Below, piece after piece: positions 45,283 to 56,538 of a stretch of 64,000 bases of DNA. A model generated the notes under the pieces. That model saw only the letters and a program-made list of their open reading frames with translations, ran no database searches and was not told where the DNA came from. The translations under genes and the position numbers were made by a program. The stretch lies in assembly GCA_033296885.1 (NCBI GenBank), contig MU863883.1, positions 310,001 to 374,000 of the forward strand. Direction: 5' to 3'. This DNA is from Triangularia verruculosa (taxonomy: Eukaryota; Ascomycota; Sordariomycetes; Sordariales; Podosporaceae). Every line of letters starts with the position of its first letter. Position 1 is the first letter of the stretch.

Positions 45283-48200
45283 GACTGATTAGTTAACCGT
45301 GCTTTCAAAGTAGGATGTCGGAAAGAGAAAAAAGAAAATGGGCAGCGGCCGGCGAAAGTGTCGTCGTTGAGGTCGTAGAGACTGGAGATCACAAACAAAA
45401 CACCCCGCCAAAAGCTTCCGGGACCCAAAGTGTTTAGCAGCTAGGGTCCACCGAAAATCATATGCGAAGTAGCGAATGACTGGGGGGTATTGTCTTGTGT
45501 TCCGTACGGTATGCGATGTGTGCGTGAAACAACGGCGGTGGAACGGCGGTGGGAGGCTTGTGGCCCGTCAGTCGCTGAGCTCTCGGGGGTCGTGACCGCA
45601 AAGGTTGTTGAGCAACGGCAGGAAGGTAAGGTAGGTAGGGCGTGGGCCGGTGGCGGCAGGCGAGACAGTGGCAGAGCTGGTGACAGAAGCCGGCGGGGCG
45701 GACAGACAGGACGTGCTCGTCGTCAGGAGCAGGGTGCGAAGTCGCAGGGAAGGCAGGAGCCGTCAGAAGAAAGAAGCCTTGGACTTACTCGGCATCGCGA
45801 TGGTGCTGCGATTACACAGGCGGCAGCAGCGATCAACAACAGAACTTGGGGGCAGTGGCGGCGGCGGCAATGACGACTGAGGGGTCTATGAAGATGATAG
45901 GTCCCACAATTTGGCGGCCAAATAACCGTTCCCAGCAAGCACTCAAGAGTCGCGGAGCTGGGGTCCCTTTCCCACTTTGTTGGGCCGGAGCAACTTCGTA
46001 TCTAGGAGGCTTTCGACGGTAGAACGCCAGGAACAGACAGACTTTATGGTGGAGCTTTGAACCCGAGCAAACTCTGGGCCTGATTGGATATCCCAATACA
46101 ACAGTCGAGAGGTGAAAGAAGAATAAGAGTTGCTTTGCAGAATGAACGACTTGAGAGCTTGTCAACCACAAACGCAGGCCATGATCCGGCCACAATAGCA
46201 CAAGGAGGGGTCGTTGCTTCTTTTTTTTTCCAGAGAGAGTCGTGAGGCTCACGAACCAGACAGATGCTCTGAAACCTTGCTCCCTTTTCGGTGTGGCTGA
46301 TTGCTGCAGATTGACAGGGCCCGAGCTCCCTTTCAATTTTGTATCCGCACTGTATATACACACTGTGCCCCTAAGATATTGCTATCCATGGATGTTTGTC
46401 CAGAGACCAGATTTTGACCTTGATGGTATGGATTTATTGTGACAGTAATCAATCCCTTTACAAAGTTATTATCCCAAATAGTTTCGGAAATAGATGAGCA
46501 TCTTGTCTTGCGCTTACTCACTCCCTCGTGAGTACAGCCCAGAGTATTCCAGAAGCCTCGACACCAAACACACAATTCCTCAGCCTGATCAACCGTAAGC
46601 CAATCTTCGCTATTTACACATCCACCACTTCAAGTTTCAAGTTACCTAACCACCCCGTGGCGTAGCTACTAGGTGCCTTCTGAAATCCCACCCGTAGGTA
46701 CATCGTCCAAGCCCAGCAATTGATGCCTGTAACCTAGAGGGGCAATAGTCAAGACCCTCTGAAATAGTGTGCCGACAGTGTCTTACCTATCCGGTAGCGA
46801 GAACAACCCCGGCATTACAATGGTCTCTTCACTTTTCCCAGCAAACGTGTACGTGCCAGACACGGCTCTGGCCAGGCGCATAGCAACTACGCCGGCCAAA
46901 AACAACACTGCAAGCCGAGATCTAGAACCGGTCATTCCGTCCCGCAGCACCGATCTACGGGACAAAGAAGGGAAGATTTCCGTGCGGCTCAAATTCAAAC
47001 CATGACCGCAGGTGTGTGTGGGGAGGTGGTGTTGGTCGACCGGCTGGCCAGTCAAACAGCCCCTGAAAAACCCATAGGTAAGGAGATAAGGTAAGTACCT
47101 AGATCCACCTCGACACACGGGAGTGAGACCCGTTATTCAGCAGCCCGATCATGATTCTAGACCTTTCCGGTCAATGAGACTAGACTTCCACGACTCGGCA
47201 AGTACAGGTCATATACGTTGGTGGGCGTACATGCAAATGGAATACAACAGCCCCTGAAAAGGGCAACAGTATCCATCCCCTAGATCCATCACGCACGCGG
47301 ACAATCAGAGGGAGGTTACTGTACTTTATTAGGCACCTTGCTGCGTATTGCCGGATGCTGACCTTGAGATTCAGGTTGCCTGACAAAACTCATCCTGTTC
47401 AAATCCACCGAACAGACGGCGAGTATGACGACGACCATAGGAAATGGGTCTAGACCCCTGACATCTTGTGACATCAGGCCAGTCTAGACTGTCAACAGCT
47501 CACCGGTGAGATAAGTAAATTTGTTGACTCTCGAATCGTTGATATCAACGACGTGAACAGGCTTGGTGTTCGAGCAGCCTAGCTTGCCCCCGGCGAACCA
47601 GAACGGGAAGGAGAAACAAACAACGGACGACAAGGACCTCAAGAGAGAGAAAAAAAGCCTAAACTTCGCCTCTCTCGTTTCCCCCCATACTTATTTCCAC
47701 ACCAGTGGTGCATAACAAGAAAGATGAAGAATGAGGCTGAGATACCCGTCTTTTCCACCACCAGCCGACCCCAAACATCGCCAGTCTTGGTGGGAGGGTG
47801 GCAACGCGAACTCCTCAAAGGAGACGCGGCCGTTAACAGTCAGCATGTTATATCATCAGGCATACACTCGAGCAACAAGGCGTCTCAACCAATAGAAGTA
47901 TGCTTTGTGCCGTTGATACTTCCACGAATACCCTCAGTCGGTCATGAGGACTGAACTCACCGAAAACACTGGAAAAAAACACGGTTGATGTTCTTTCCGG
48001 CGATCCACAAGATGACGAAAAGGGTGGCAGTGACAATATCGATCCCGTGAAGGACCCGGCGGATGAGCCTCAATGCTGCCGTAGTCGAATCTGAGCAAAT
48101 ACCGGTTTGCCGGGGCCGTGTGGTGATACTGCCACCCCACAGAAAAGCTGTGGGCAATTTCCCGCACTTTCAGACGAAGGACCTCGCGTGGCTCTGATAT

Positions 48201-51200
48201 CAACAAGGCCAACTGGCTGATGAAGTGCATTAACCCAGCCTTGACGTGCGGTCCACGCCCAAAAAAGTCATTTTCGTTCATCGGAAGATTGTAATACTCA
48301 CCGCCCTCGATGCAGGTCTTAGTGCTGAAGCCCCAACCACACTCCTTGATGAAGGGATGAAAGGAGGTTGGATTCTGGATGCTGCAGCGTTACGCCAAGA
48401 GCCCTGTCTTTCCGATTGACAGCTGCAATACGTAGACCCCGCCATAAGAGCCTCCGGTGTACACGGTTGTGAGCTGTTTCTCAGCGTCGAAAAGGCGGAG
48501 AGCCGAAGACGGGGACAGTTGGGGGCCGCGGGGCTCGGCGGGGAGGCCGCATCCCTTTGGAATATCCCCGGCTTTTCAACCTTGCGTTTCAGGCCTCCTT
48601 TTCGGACCTTGACCTCTCGCCCAAAGATGACCCCTGCTTTGACATCTTCAGCTCAACATGGATATTTCAACACGCTCCTGTGTTACAATGACTGGTAGTG
48701 CTATTCCTACCCAAGCACGTGGGAGTCAAGTGGAAATACTAGGGAACTGGTGTGCAGTTGATCCTCTGTACCACAGTCTGCCGCTCCCGAAAATATGAGA
48801 TGGCATGTCATCCAACCGTCCAATTATGTGCCATATTTGCGTGTAAGAGCTTTTGTTTCGTTGGGGCAAGTCGTGGCCCCCACAACTGACACAACAGCGT
48901 AAGGCTGCAGTTGGACGTTAAAGCCGTTTCCGAAACGCTTCGGGCATGGCGAGTACAGAAATGTAAACTCTTAGCGACTTACAACAGGATGGACCACAGG
49001 TTCGGTCCGCGGCAAAAAGATGAGTAACACAGTGATAATGTAAGCCAGATAGCTTTTGAAGCAGTGCTGATGGTGAATGTTATTTTCAGGCATCTTTATG
49101 TGGAAGCCTGGAAGGGCCTAACGCGATGAGGGTGGTTGACTCCGGATCCCACTGCCGGAGGCCAATCTCCGCGCCAAGCTTCCAACGTTCTCGGGATGAC
49201 GGGCGGGTAGCTGGGTACATTTGGTCTCTAGGACCGTGCCTCCAGAGAGCCGAGACAAAAATCTCCCGGTAGCCAGGGGGATGGGCACCCCATCCATGGG
49301 AGCATGGTGCGGGACGAGGGGGCCTGGCCCACTACTTGGGGTCCTTTTCCTGGATCGCACGTGGCCCAGTGCCACCATACCACCGCTCTTGAAGCAAACT
49401 CACAATAGGCAAACCTATTAACTATCGCTTAACGTAGGCGGCGATTCGAAAGAAGAGCCGATGTCTTGTACAACCCGAGACGACTCCAGTAGCGAAAGCT
49501 TGAACCCGCACAGTTGCTAAAGGCCACAAAACGTTGATATGGACATACATCTCGAACGCCATCACATGGTTGCGGCCGCGCCTAAATTCCCTGTGCGATA
49601 TCAACGAACTCCATGAGTGCTGCGTCGACGTCAGACAGAGGAGTGAGCTGTGCTCCTCGACAAGAATCGCTAAAGAATCTTAAACTCCTATATTTCCCCC
49701 GGAAAACCATAACCCTTGAACTGGAAGCCTGTGCCACTCGGTTGAGGTAGCGGGAGCTTCATGTGCTGACAGTCAGCAGCCTGGGTCAGTAGAATGCTCG
49801 TATAATCCGTCATCTTGATTTGCCTCAAGCCATATATCGAAGTTTTCAGGGTCTGGCGGACTTTGCGGATTCCGAACAGGACATAGGGGCTCGAAAATCT
49901 CACCTAAATCAAGAGGTCGGGTAGGAGCGGGAGGGTTGCTGTTTCGTCTGATGTAGTCTCTGCAGGTGTGTGCCTGTCGTTCGGTCGGTGTGACTAGCAT
50001 GCGGCGCTCGTCAACTGCAGACGAATCCTAAACACCATTCGGACTCGATGAAGTTGAATGGAGCATGCTGAGCAACTCACGTGCCTGTACGCTCGCGGGG
50101 CATATGTGGGACCTTACGTAGGCGTTCGGCAACTTGGCAGAGCGTCTGGCGGACAACGAGACGGAAATAATATCGGACGGCATAGCCCCCTTCATGACCG
50201 CCATCGCCAGTTCCAATTCAAGAAGCACGACGTGTAAAGGGCTGTCGCACCACGTAAGTCTGACCTGCGGCTCGCGATGAAGTCGGTCGGATATGTGACG
50301 GCGGAACCGTGCGCATTTCAAATGCGGTGCGAGTGTAGACGGGTATGTTTGTGGCAGATGCGCTGCGTAGCACGTCGTTGGGAGTGCAACACGTGCTGTT
50401 GGTGAAGCTTGCAGATTGCTCTGCCGAAGGCTTGCGGATCGTCCGGCAATGGCAATGCGTTCCACTGGGTCGGAGACAGACCAGACGACTGGTATCACCA
50501 GAGCACAGGCACCACATACACAGTACTAGTACGTAGGTGGTCACAGTAGTGTAACTGAGCCGCACCTGCAGGATTCCCTGCGATCGGCACGCTGGCTCAA
50601 ACCGGCAGCGATCCGTAGGTTGCACCTCCGGGGAATTCGCCGTGTGTCGCCGTATCTCGCCGTGGAGTCCAGATTTCAGACGAGCCGCGTATAGAGCTTT
50701 CGATGTGCTTGGAAATGCTCTCTGTCTGCGTAGTCAGCACCCGAAACGAGCAGACCGATGCGACGTAGACGTAAATGTCGAAAAGATGATGGCCCTGTCA
50801 GGTAAGGTACCTTTTTGTTGCAAAAGGCTGCATGCGAGTGGCTCGCGCCAGCGTGTAACCCCAGCAGCGCCCACTGGTGCTTACACAGTCCACCACAGGC
50901 ATCCATCGCAGTCCATCTTTGGATTGTCACTCAGCCCTATGCGTGTGTCGGTAAGTGGCCAGGTGCGTATCGATAGGGTTTGAAATTTCTATTTCGCCCC
51001 CAACGACGTTTTTGACCTTCGTTTGAATTCCCTGTTTGGTACTGAGCACTCGGCCCTATGCATCCAGAGGCAGCATGACCAGGTGTCCGGATCTCGCGGC
51101 TTGGAGGCGCGGGCTGCCACCCAGATGCATTTCTCATCGTTGGACCCGTAATTACTGATACCATCTAGCTTACAAGCTCTTGGTGCCGTTTCTCCTCAGG

Positions 51201-51450
51201 CTCATGACGTGGGAGTCACATCTCCAGGGGGCTTAATACGTACCCTGACAAGGCGTTCCTCCAATATGACCAGGTCGTATTTCGAGATGCCTAAGGCGTG
51301 TGGGGAATGTAAGGTCTCTTTTCGCCTTATGTCATCTCGCGGATTGGGGGCCCGCGAGGCGCTGTCGGCTGCAACAACATGGCAGCTACAGAAAAGACGG
51401 CAATATGAGTTGCACATTGATCCAAGCGGCCATGCTCTGTCGTTCAAAGT
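45283..51450. other. Gene-poor 6-kb region
   Basis: Between the mkt1 start and the TATA box of the small repeat gene no complete gene was found. Immediately right of mkt1 is its promoter. On the minus strand several stretches look coding-like but cannot be joined into one gene: 49688-50000, 50088-50625 and especially 47950-48660 (listed separately). Plausible donors (GTGAGT) occur on the minus strand near 47957, 48298, 49388 and 50087. This could be a decayed locus or rapidly evolving genes whose exons I cannot connect. Confidence 0.4.
47950..48660 (-). pseudogene. Coding-like remnant with membrane helix, frame-broken
   Basis: Several adjacent segments read like protein. The first (frame C, about 48650-48510) is VKAGVIFGREVKVRKG. 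The second is LRLFDAEKQLTTVYTGGSYG, continuing to a TAA within GCGTAACGCTGCAG. The same frame then resumes with FIKECGWGFSTKTCIEGGEY and MNENDFFGRGPHVKAGLMHF. After a frame shift near LRFDYGSIEA comes a hydrophobic helix (DIVTATLFVILWIAGKNINR) ending at a GTGAGT donor. The TAA-containing interruption is exactly 12 nt if treated as GT..AG, which is too short to splice. I do not recognise the family. Either a gene decayed by a stop and a frameshift, or my exon picture is wrong. Confidence 0.3.
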
Positions 51451-51458
51451 TATATAAG
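51451..51458 (+). promoter_or_regulatory. TATA box of the small repeat-protein gene
   Basis: The sequence TATATAAG stands about 250 bp upstream of the start codon at 51704 and is followed by a CA/CT-rich leader. This is a strong TATA element of the kind seen at highly regulated fungal genes. Use as promoter is inferred from position. Confidence 0.55.
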
Positions 51459-51606
51459 GGCCTTGGTGTTCCCAGGTTCGAGTCCTGTTTTTATCATCAG
51501 CCTCAACAAACACAATCCAGCAACCACAGTAAACACCTCGACTCTTCACTTACCAGCATCGCTTTCTCCTACGTCCTATCAAGGCTCCGACCATTACTTC
51601 CCAACC

Positions 51607-51686
51607 ACAACCTCCAAGCCCCAGATACAACCTCCAAGCCCCAGGTACAACCTCCAAGCCCCAGGTACAACCTCCAAGCCCCAGAT
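51607..51686 (+). repeat. Four tandem copies of a 20-nt unit in the leader
   Basis: The unit ACAACCTCCAAGCCCCAGRT is repeated four times head to tail without gaps, varying only at position 19 (A or G). It ends 17 bp upstream of the ATG at 51704, so it lies in the presumed 5' untranslated region. The two G variants create CAGGTACAA, which resembles a splice junction. Confidence 0.9.
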
Positions 51687-51703
51687 ACAACCACCTTTTC
51701 ACA

Positions 51704-52045
51704 ATGGCCGCCTCCGCTTCTTTCACCGCTGAAACCTTTGTGAACTATGGCCGCTCAGGCTACAACAAGTAAGCCATCCTCTCTTCGCAACTCTCTCTCA
51801 AGCTCGCAACCTAACATCATTCTCAAGGGGCAACTCTGATGACGATGAGGAGAACAAGTTCAGCAACTTTGGTCGCTCCGGATACAACAAGGGGAGTGAC
51901 GACGAGGAGGAAAACAAGTTCCGCAACTATGGGCGTTCCGGATACAACAAGTAAGCCTTGCTGCCATGCACATCGACACACCATTTCCCATCCCAGAACT
52001 GACAGTTGCGATAGGGAGAACGACAAGGAGGAGGATGACAAATAA
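51704..52045 (+). CDS. 72-aa acidic repeat protein with [YF]GRSGYNK modules (unknown family)
   Basis: Three exons (51704-51768, 51828-51950, 52015-52045) give 72 residues starting MAASASFTAETFVNYGRSGY. Three copies of a unit N[YF]GRSGYNK are separated by acidic linkers (DDDEENKF, DDEEENKF), and the protein ends KEEDDK. It has no signal peptide, membrane segment, cysteine or Kex2 (KR) site, so it should be cytosolic or nuclear and unfolded. Copies one and three end at an intron with the same donor context (TACAACAA then GTAAGCC) and phase; copy two is read through to the next linker. Both introns (59 and 64 nt) have AG acceptors, the first with a CTAAC branch site. A TATA box and a repeated leader precede it. 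I do not recognise the family; a stress- or development-related role is only a guess. Confidence 0.75.
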
Positions 52046-52444
52046 ACGCCCTCTCTTTGCAACACCAGACCGGCATTCCCTTCCCCACCTAATAATACCC
52101 ATTCCATCTCTGAGCCATCGCCAGCTCCCAGGGGCAACACTCGCCGAATGTCTTCTGTTTCCTCCTTCCTCCTTTCCTTTGTCTTAGAAGATTCCAACTG
52201 TCATCACTGACAATACTTATCATGTATCATCATTGCATATAGACGGGCGGGATAGATATCCGGGGTGGCGAACTGATCGCATCCCAACAGCTGAGAGATG
52301 GACCTCACGGTCAAGGGCGGCAGGCGGTGGATTTCTTTTGTCGTACACGAAATGGCCGGGCCGAATAACAAGAAGAATCTGGTTCCGGCGGGACCTTGTA
52401 CAGTACCATACTATTATTAGTTTGATAGAATTGCATCTGCATAT
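52046..52444. other. Convergent intergenic region
   Basis: These 399 bp lie between the stop of the repeat-protein gene and the last exon of mss1. They are presumably 3' untranslated sequence; no gene seen. Confidence 0.6.
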
Positions 52445-54296
52445 TCATTTTCCAACACAAAACCTGTGTCATGAAGTTAGCCAAGAGTTTTCACCACTTT
52501 GCACAAACGGGACATACTTCTCGAAGATCACACCCAACACTTCTTCGACGTCCCCGGAGTCACCGCGCCCCGTGATCGAAGCAAGTCGGTTGGCGGCAAG
52601 TCGCAAGTGTTCCGCCGCTAGCACAACGTCGGGCTCTCTTCCAGCCCCGCACGCCTGTGCCTCGTTCATGAAGCCTTCGAGATGCATCTGGCATTCGGAG
52701 AGAAGTTGATTTTGTCGCTCGGTAACACCAAGCAAATGGTGCATGTCACCAGGCAACGAGGTGAGCTCCGAGAATGATTGGACTAGCCTCTCAGTAAGGG
52801 TATGGACTCCCCCTGGATCTGTCAGCCCTGTAGCCGCCGTCGCCGCAGCCTTGCAGGATATGGTGAGCGGTTCGGCACCGCGAAGGCCCTGGACGCTCCC
52901 AAGAGCCGAATCTTTAAACTCTTGGATCAGCAGTTCGAGTGTGTCTCGTTCCACAACATCACTCTTATTCACCGCAACCAAGCACTGCTGAGCTGCAGCT
53001 GCTAATTTCAGTGTCTCCATATCGTAGCTTATCTGGTGACCACCCGCTTTCGATGCTTCTACAGAAGCTAAGACAATGACAATGTCCGAATCCATTGCCT
53101 TTTGACGCGCTCTGCGGATACCTTCCTGCTCGATGGCTCCGATGACTGGGGCCGACTCTCCTTCCAGATGAGAACACGACTTGGTTGACTCGGTCCGTAT
53201 GCCAGCTGTGTCGGCGAATGAGCAGAGATATCCCCGAATGTCGAGATTGGCTTCGACAATATCGCGGGTGGTTCCCGCTTCGGAAGAAACGATGGATGCT
53301 TCCCGCCCAACAATCTGATTCATCAAGGAGCTTTTTCCGGCATTGGGCGGACCCAACAGAGCTATCCGAATACCGTTCCGTAGAAGCTCACTCTTCTGAC
53401 TACCCAGCTTGTACATGTGGATTGAATGCAGGATGCCCTCCACCAGTTGTCTGACATTGGTAAGCAGCTCGGTCGGGGATTCGTCAAAGTGCTGATCTTC
53501 TGAAAAATCAATGAGTGCCTCAATCTCACCCCGTGCTAGCAAGAGCTGGTTTCGCCAGCGTTCGTATGTTTTCCCCAAGACGCCCGAATTGCCCTGCACG
53601 GCCACACGTCGTTGCTGTTCTGTGACAGCGTCGAGGGTGTCGCCCAGCGATTCCACTTGAGCCAGATCCAGCCTTCTGTTCAAAAATGCACGTCTCGTGA
53701 ATTCGCCTGGTTCGGCATATCGAACCTTTCCTGAGGTTGAGCATTTTGGGATTGCCCCAAGCACTGCCTTGACCGTGGCAGAGCCTCCATGGACGTGCAG
53801 TTCTAGAACGTCTTCGCCTGTGACGGTCTTCGGCCTAGGGAAATATAGGATGAGCGAATCAGAGTCTAAAACATTGCCATTGGTCGAATCAGACGAGGCT
53901 GGGTCAAACAACGTCCTTACACCAGCGTATCTAGGCTTTGGTGGAGGCTTCGACGGGCATAATGCAGTATAGACCTGGATACACATTAATACAAAATAAT
54001 TCATTGTAATCTATGGGCGGTTTTTTTGCAGTTACATTCAAAGATCCTGGCCCAGAGACGCGAATGACAGCTATTCCCGCCCTTCCTGCCCCCGACGACA
54101 GGGCGTAGATGGTATCGTCGGTGTCATTCACAAATGTGTTGTTGATGTTTAGCGTACCATGACCAAACTGCCGTGAGCTGCATTTCTGAGGAGACGAAGG
54201 CCATCGTCGAGGTTGACGTAGAATAGGCGCACTGGGTATTGCCCGAGGCCGTAGGTTCGGTGCGCTCCTCAACACATTGCGAAACATTGACAACAT
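52445..54296 (-). CDS. mss1: Mitochondrial tRNA-modification GTPase MSS1 (MnmE family)
   Basis: Exons 54296-54036, 53974-52518 and 52463-52445 encode 578 residues. The first 50 residues are basic and Ser/Arg-rich (MLSMFRNVLRSAPNLRPRAI), consistent with mitochondrial import; an ATG three codons in (54287) is an alternative start. The N-terminal tetrahydrofolate-binding domain follows (DTIYALSSGAGRAGIAVIRV, GEDVLELHVHGG, PGEFTRRAFLN). The G domain shows GPPNAGKSS (G1), TTRD (G2), DTAG (G3) and NKSD (G4). A 19-nt final exon supplies FCVGK and the stop, restoring the C-terminal catalytic cysteine motif that an unspliced reading would lose. With Mto1 it modifies the wobble uridine (5-carboxymethylaminomethyl type) of mitochondrial tRNAs. 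Confidence 0.93.
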
Positions 54297-54657
54297 CCAC
54301 AGAAGTGAGAAAGGGAAATTCAGATTTGGTGTCGTTGGACGTTGCTTCTCTCGCTTCTTTCCATATTGTTTGAGGGAAGTTCAATGGCTGAGCTCCCATT
54401 GCAGGATCGTTGATTGGTCGATAAACAGGAGAGCCACGATAAGGATAATCGGTGGCACGGGCCCATTGCTATCAACCAGAAATTCTGTCTCCAAAAAATT
54501 TACCAGCAGCGCAACTGGGACAAGCCCCTCCAGAATCAACGATTTGCATACGGACTCTTGAATTTCGCCTCCCTCGCACACCCACAACAACCTGCGCGCA
54601 GATTTTCAAGGACCACCATTTCGCAGACAAGACCGACCGCACTCAAAAACCGCAATC
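54297..54657. other. Compact divergent promoter between mss1 and mak16
   Basis: Only 361 bp separate the two start codons, leaving little room for separate promoters. No coding exon seen. Confidence 0.65.
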
Positions 54658-55850
54658 ATGTCCGACGAAATCGTCTGGCAGATCATAAACCGTAAGCATT
54701 GGTTCTCAACGAGGCGAACTCTTGCGATAAACGGTCGCTAACGATTTGTGCAGAGCAGTTTTGCGCTTTCAAGCTCAAGTAGGCAGCGGATCTTCTTCCT
54801 AACTTCTGAGGCACACACTGACCTCATTCAGGACGACAAAGGGCCAAAACTTTTGCAGAAATGAACACTCGGTCAGCGGTCTCTGCAACAGGCAAAGTTG
54901 CCCACTCGCCAACAGCAGATATGCGACCATCAGATCATCGCCAAAGGGCACGATATATCTCTATATAAAGACAGTATGTAGGATCTCTGGGGATCAAGGC
55001 GCTGTGTTTCCGTCAGAACTTCATGTCACAACTGAGTGGTGGCTAACACCCCTTTTCTAAACAGATCGAGAGAGCGCACATGCCAGCGAAATGGTGGGAG
55101 AAGATCAAGCTCTCCCAGAACTACGCCACAGCCCTCCAGCAGATCGAAGACAAGCTCCAATATTTCCCCAAGTTTCTCCAGCATAAGTGCAAGCAACGTC
55201 TCACGAGACTCGTTCAAGTAGCAACCCGCATGCGAAAGCTCGCTGCCGAGGAAGCCAGGCTTGGCGAACAGCTCGTGCCGAAAATGGCCCCCAAAATTAA
55301 GGCCCGCGAGGCGGCAAGAGAACGCAAGGCCCTCGCGGCTGCCAAGCTGGAGAGGACGATCGAGAGAGAGCTTCTTGAAAGATTGCGACAGGGCGCGTAC
55401 GGTGACCAGCCCCTCAACTGCAATGCGAACATCTGGAAGAAGGTTCTCAATGCTCTTGAGAATGAGGGCGAAGGCACCCGCGACAAGGACATGGATAACG
55501 GTATTGAGGATGGCGAAGACGAATCCGAGAAGGAGTTGGAGGAGGAGCTGGAGGAGGAGGACGAAGAAGAGGATGGAAATGTCGAATATGTCTCCGACTT
55601 TGACGAAAGCGACGAGGAGTTGGCTGATATTGAGGACTGGCTGGGAAGTGACGAAGAGGACGACGCTGAAGATGACGATGACGAGGAGGACGACAGCGAG
55701 GAGGACGATGATGATGAGGAGGACGTCAAGAAGAAGAAGAAGGCCGGCGACAAGCGAAAGAGAGGCCGGGCTGTTAAACCCACCGCACGGAAGCGCAAGG
55801 AAATCGAGGTGGAGAGAGAGACAGAACGGTCCAAGCTCCTTGCTTTCTAA
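54658..55850 (+). CDS. mak16: Ribosome biogenesis protein Mak16
   Basis: Four exons (54658-54691, 54754-54778, 54832-54973, 55065-55850) give 328 residues beginning [20 protein letters not shown]. The conserved N-terminal part includes four cysteines ([27 protein letters not shown]), probably metal-binding, then [20 protein letters not shown] and [17 protein letters not shown]. The C-terminus is a long Asp/Glu stretch with interspersed Lys/Arg clusters ([15 protein letters not shown]), a likely nuclear-localisation region. Mak16 is a nucleolar factor for 60S subunit assembly in yeast. Two of the exons are under 40 nt, so open-frame finding starts falsely at 55080. Confidence 0.94.
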
Positions 55851-56538
55851 ACTGGTTGGGATGGAATGGAAAAGAGCTTTACTCGGCGTTTACGGATACG
55901 GGTTGTTCACCATGGTTGGCAAGATATATTGCCGGTGGTTTCTATGTAATACCAAGCTGGACCGAGCATATAGAGTCCATATCTAACAGCAAGCGATTCA
56001 CTACGTGTTGTTGACTGTATGAGCTCATGTTCTTCGGGATATCCTATCCTCAGCGTGTAGCAGCCTTGTAAGTGCAGCTGTGCCCAGCCTGCTGTTCGGT
56101 TAAGGTATAATTAAGTGGGGCCGGCGAAGCTTGTTGGAGTGCCCTGTGAGTGGTTTGAGACAGTGCGCAAGCGCTGAAACATCAAGTCACGGATTGCCAC
56201 TCCTATTCCAACTCTCTTCCTGCAATTCTTCCAACGTTGAACGACCAGACCACGAGCGCAGACTTCCGATTTCCAAGTAGCACAGTTGATGATTCCGGAC
56301 CCAGCTCAGCGGTACTTCAGAAAGTCAATTCAGCGAGTTTCAGTTACACTGGTAATTAAGCACTAATTCGCGACCGCTCATTCGCCCACCGCACATTCCG
56401 CCGCGCGCAACGATTTACCACGACGGCGGGAACTCTCCGGCCGACCGCTGAGAAAATCCAATCTACGGATACTGAAATCACTGATTACAATCTCTACTCG
56501 GAGTCGCATATCGACGGCCACAAAAGAAAGCAGCCACC
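55851..56538. other. Intergenic region between mak16 and mso1
   Basis: These 688 bp contain the mak16 3' untranslated region and the mso1 promoter. No supported exon. Confidence 0.6.

Noticed and set aside
51470..51490. B-box-like GGTTCGAGTCC near the repeat gene
   Set aside because: Upstream sequence contains a TATA box rather than an A box or cloverleaf, and the stem pairs only four of five bases.
55214..55834. Long antisense Ser-rich frame opposite mak16
   Set aside because: Mirror of the Asp/Glu-coding GAC/GAG run; no independent start context or splice structure.
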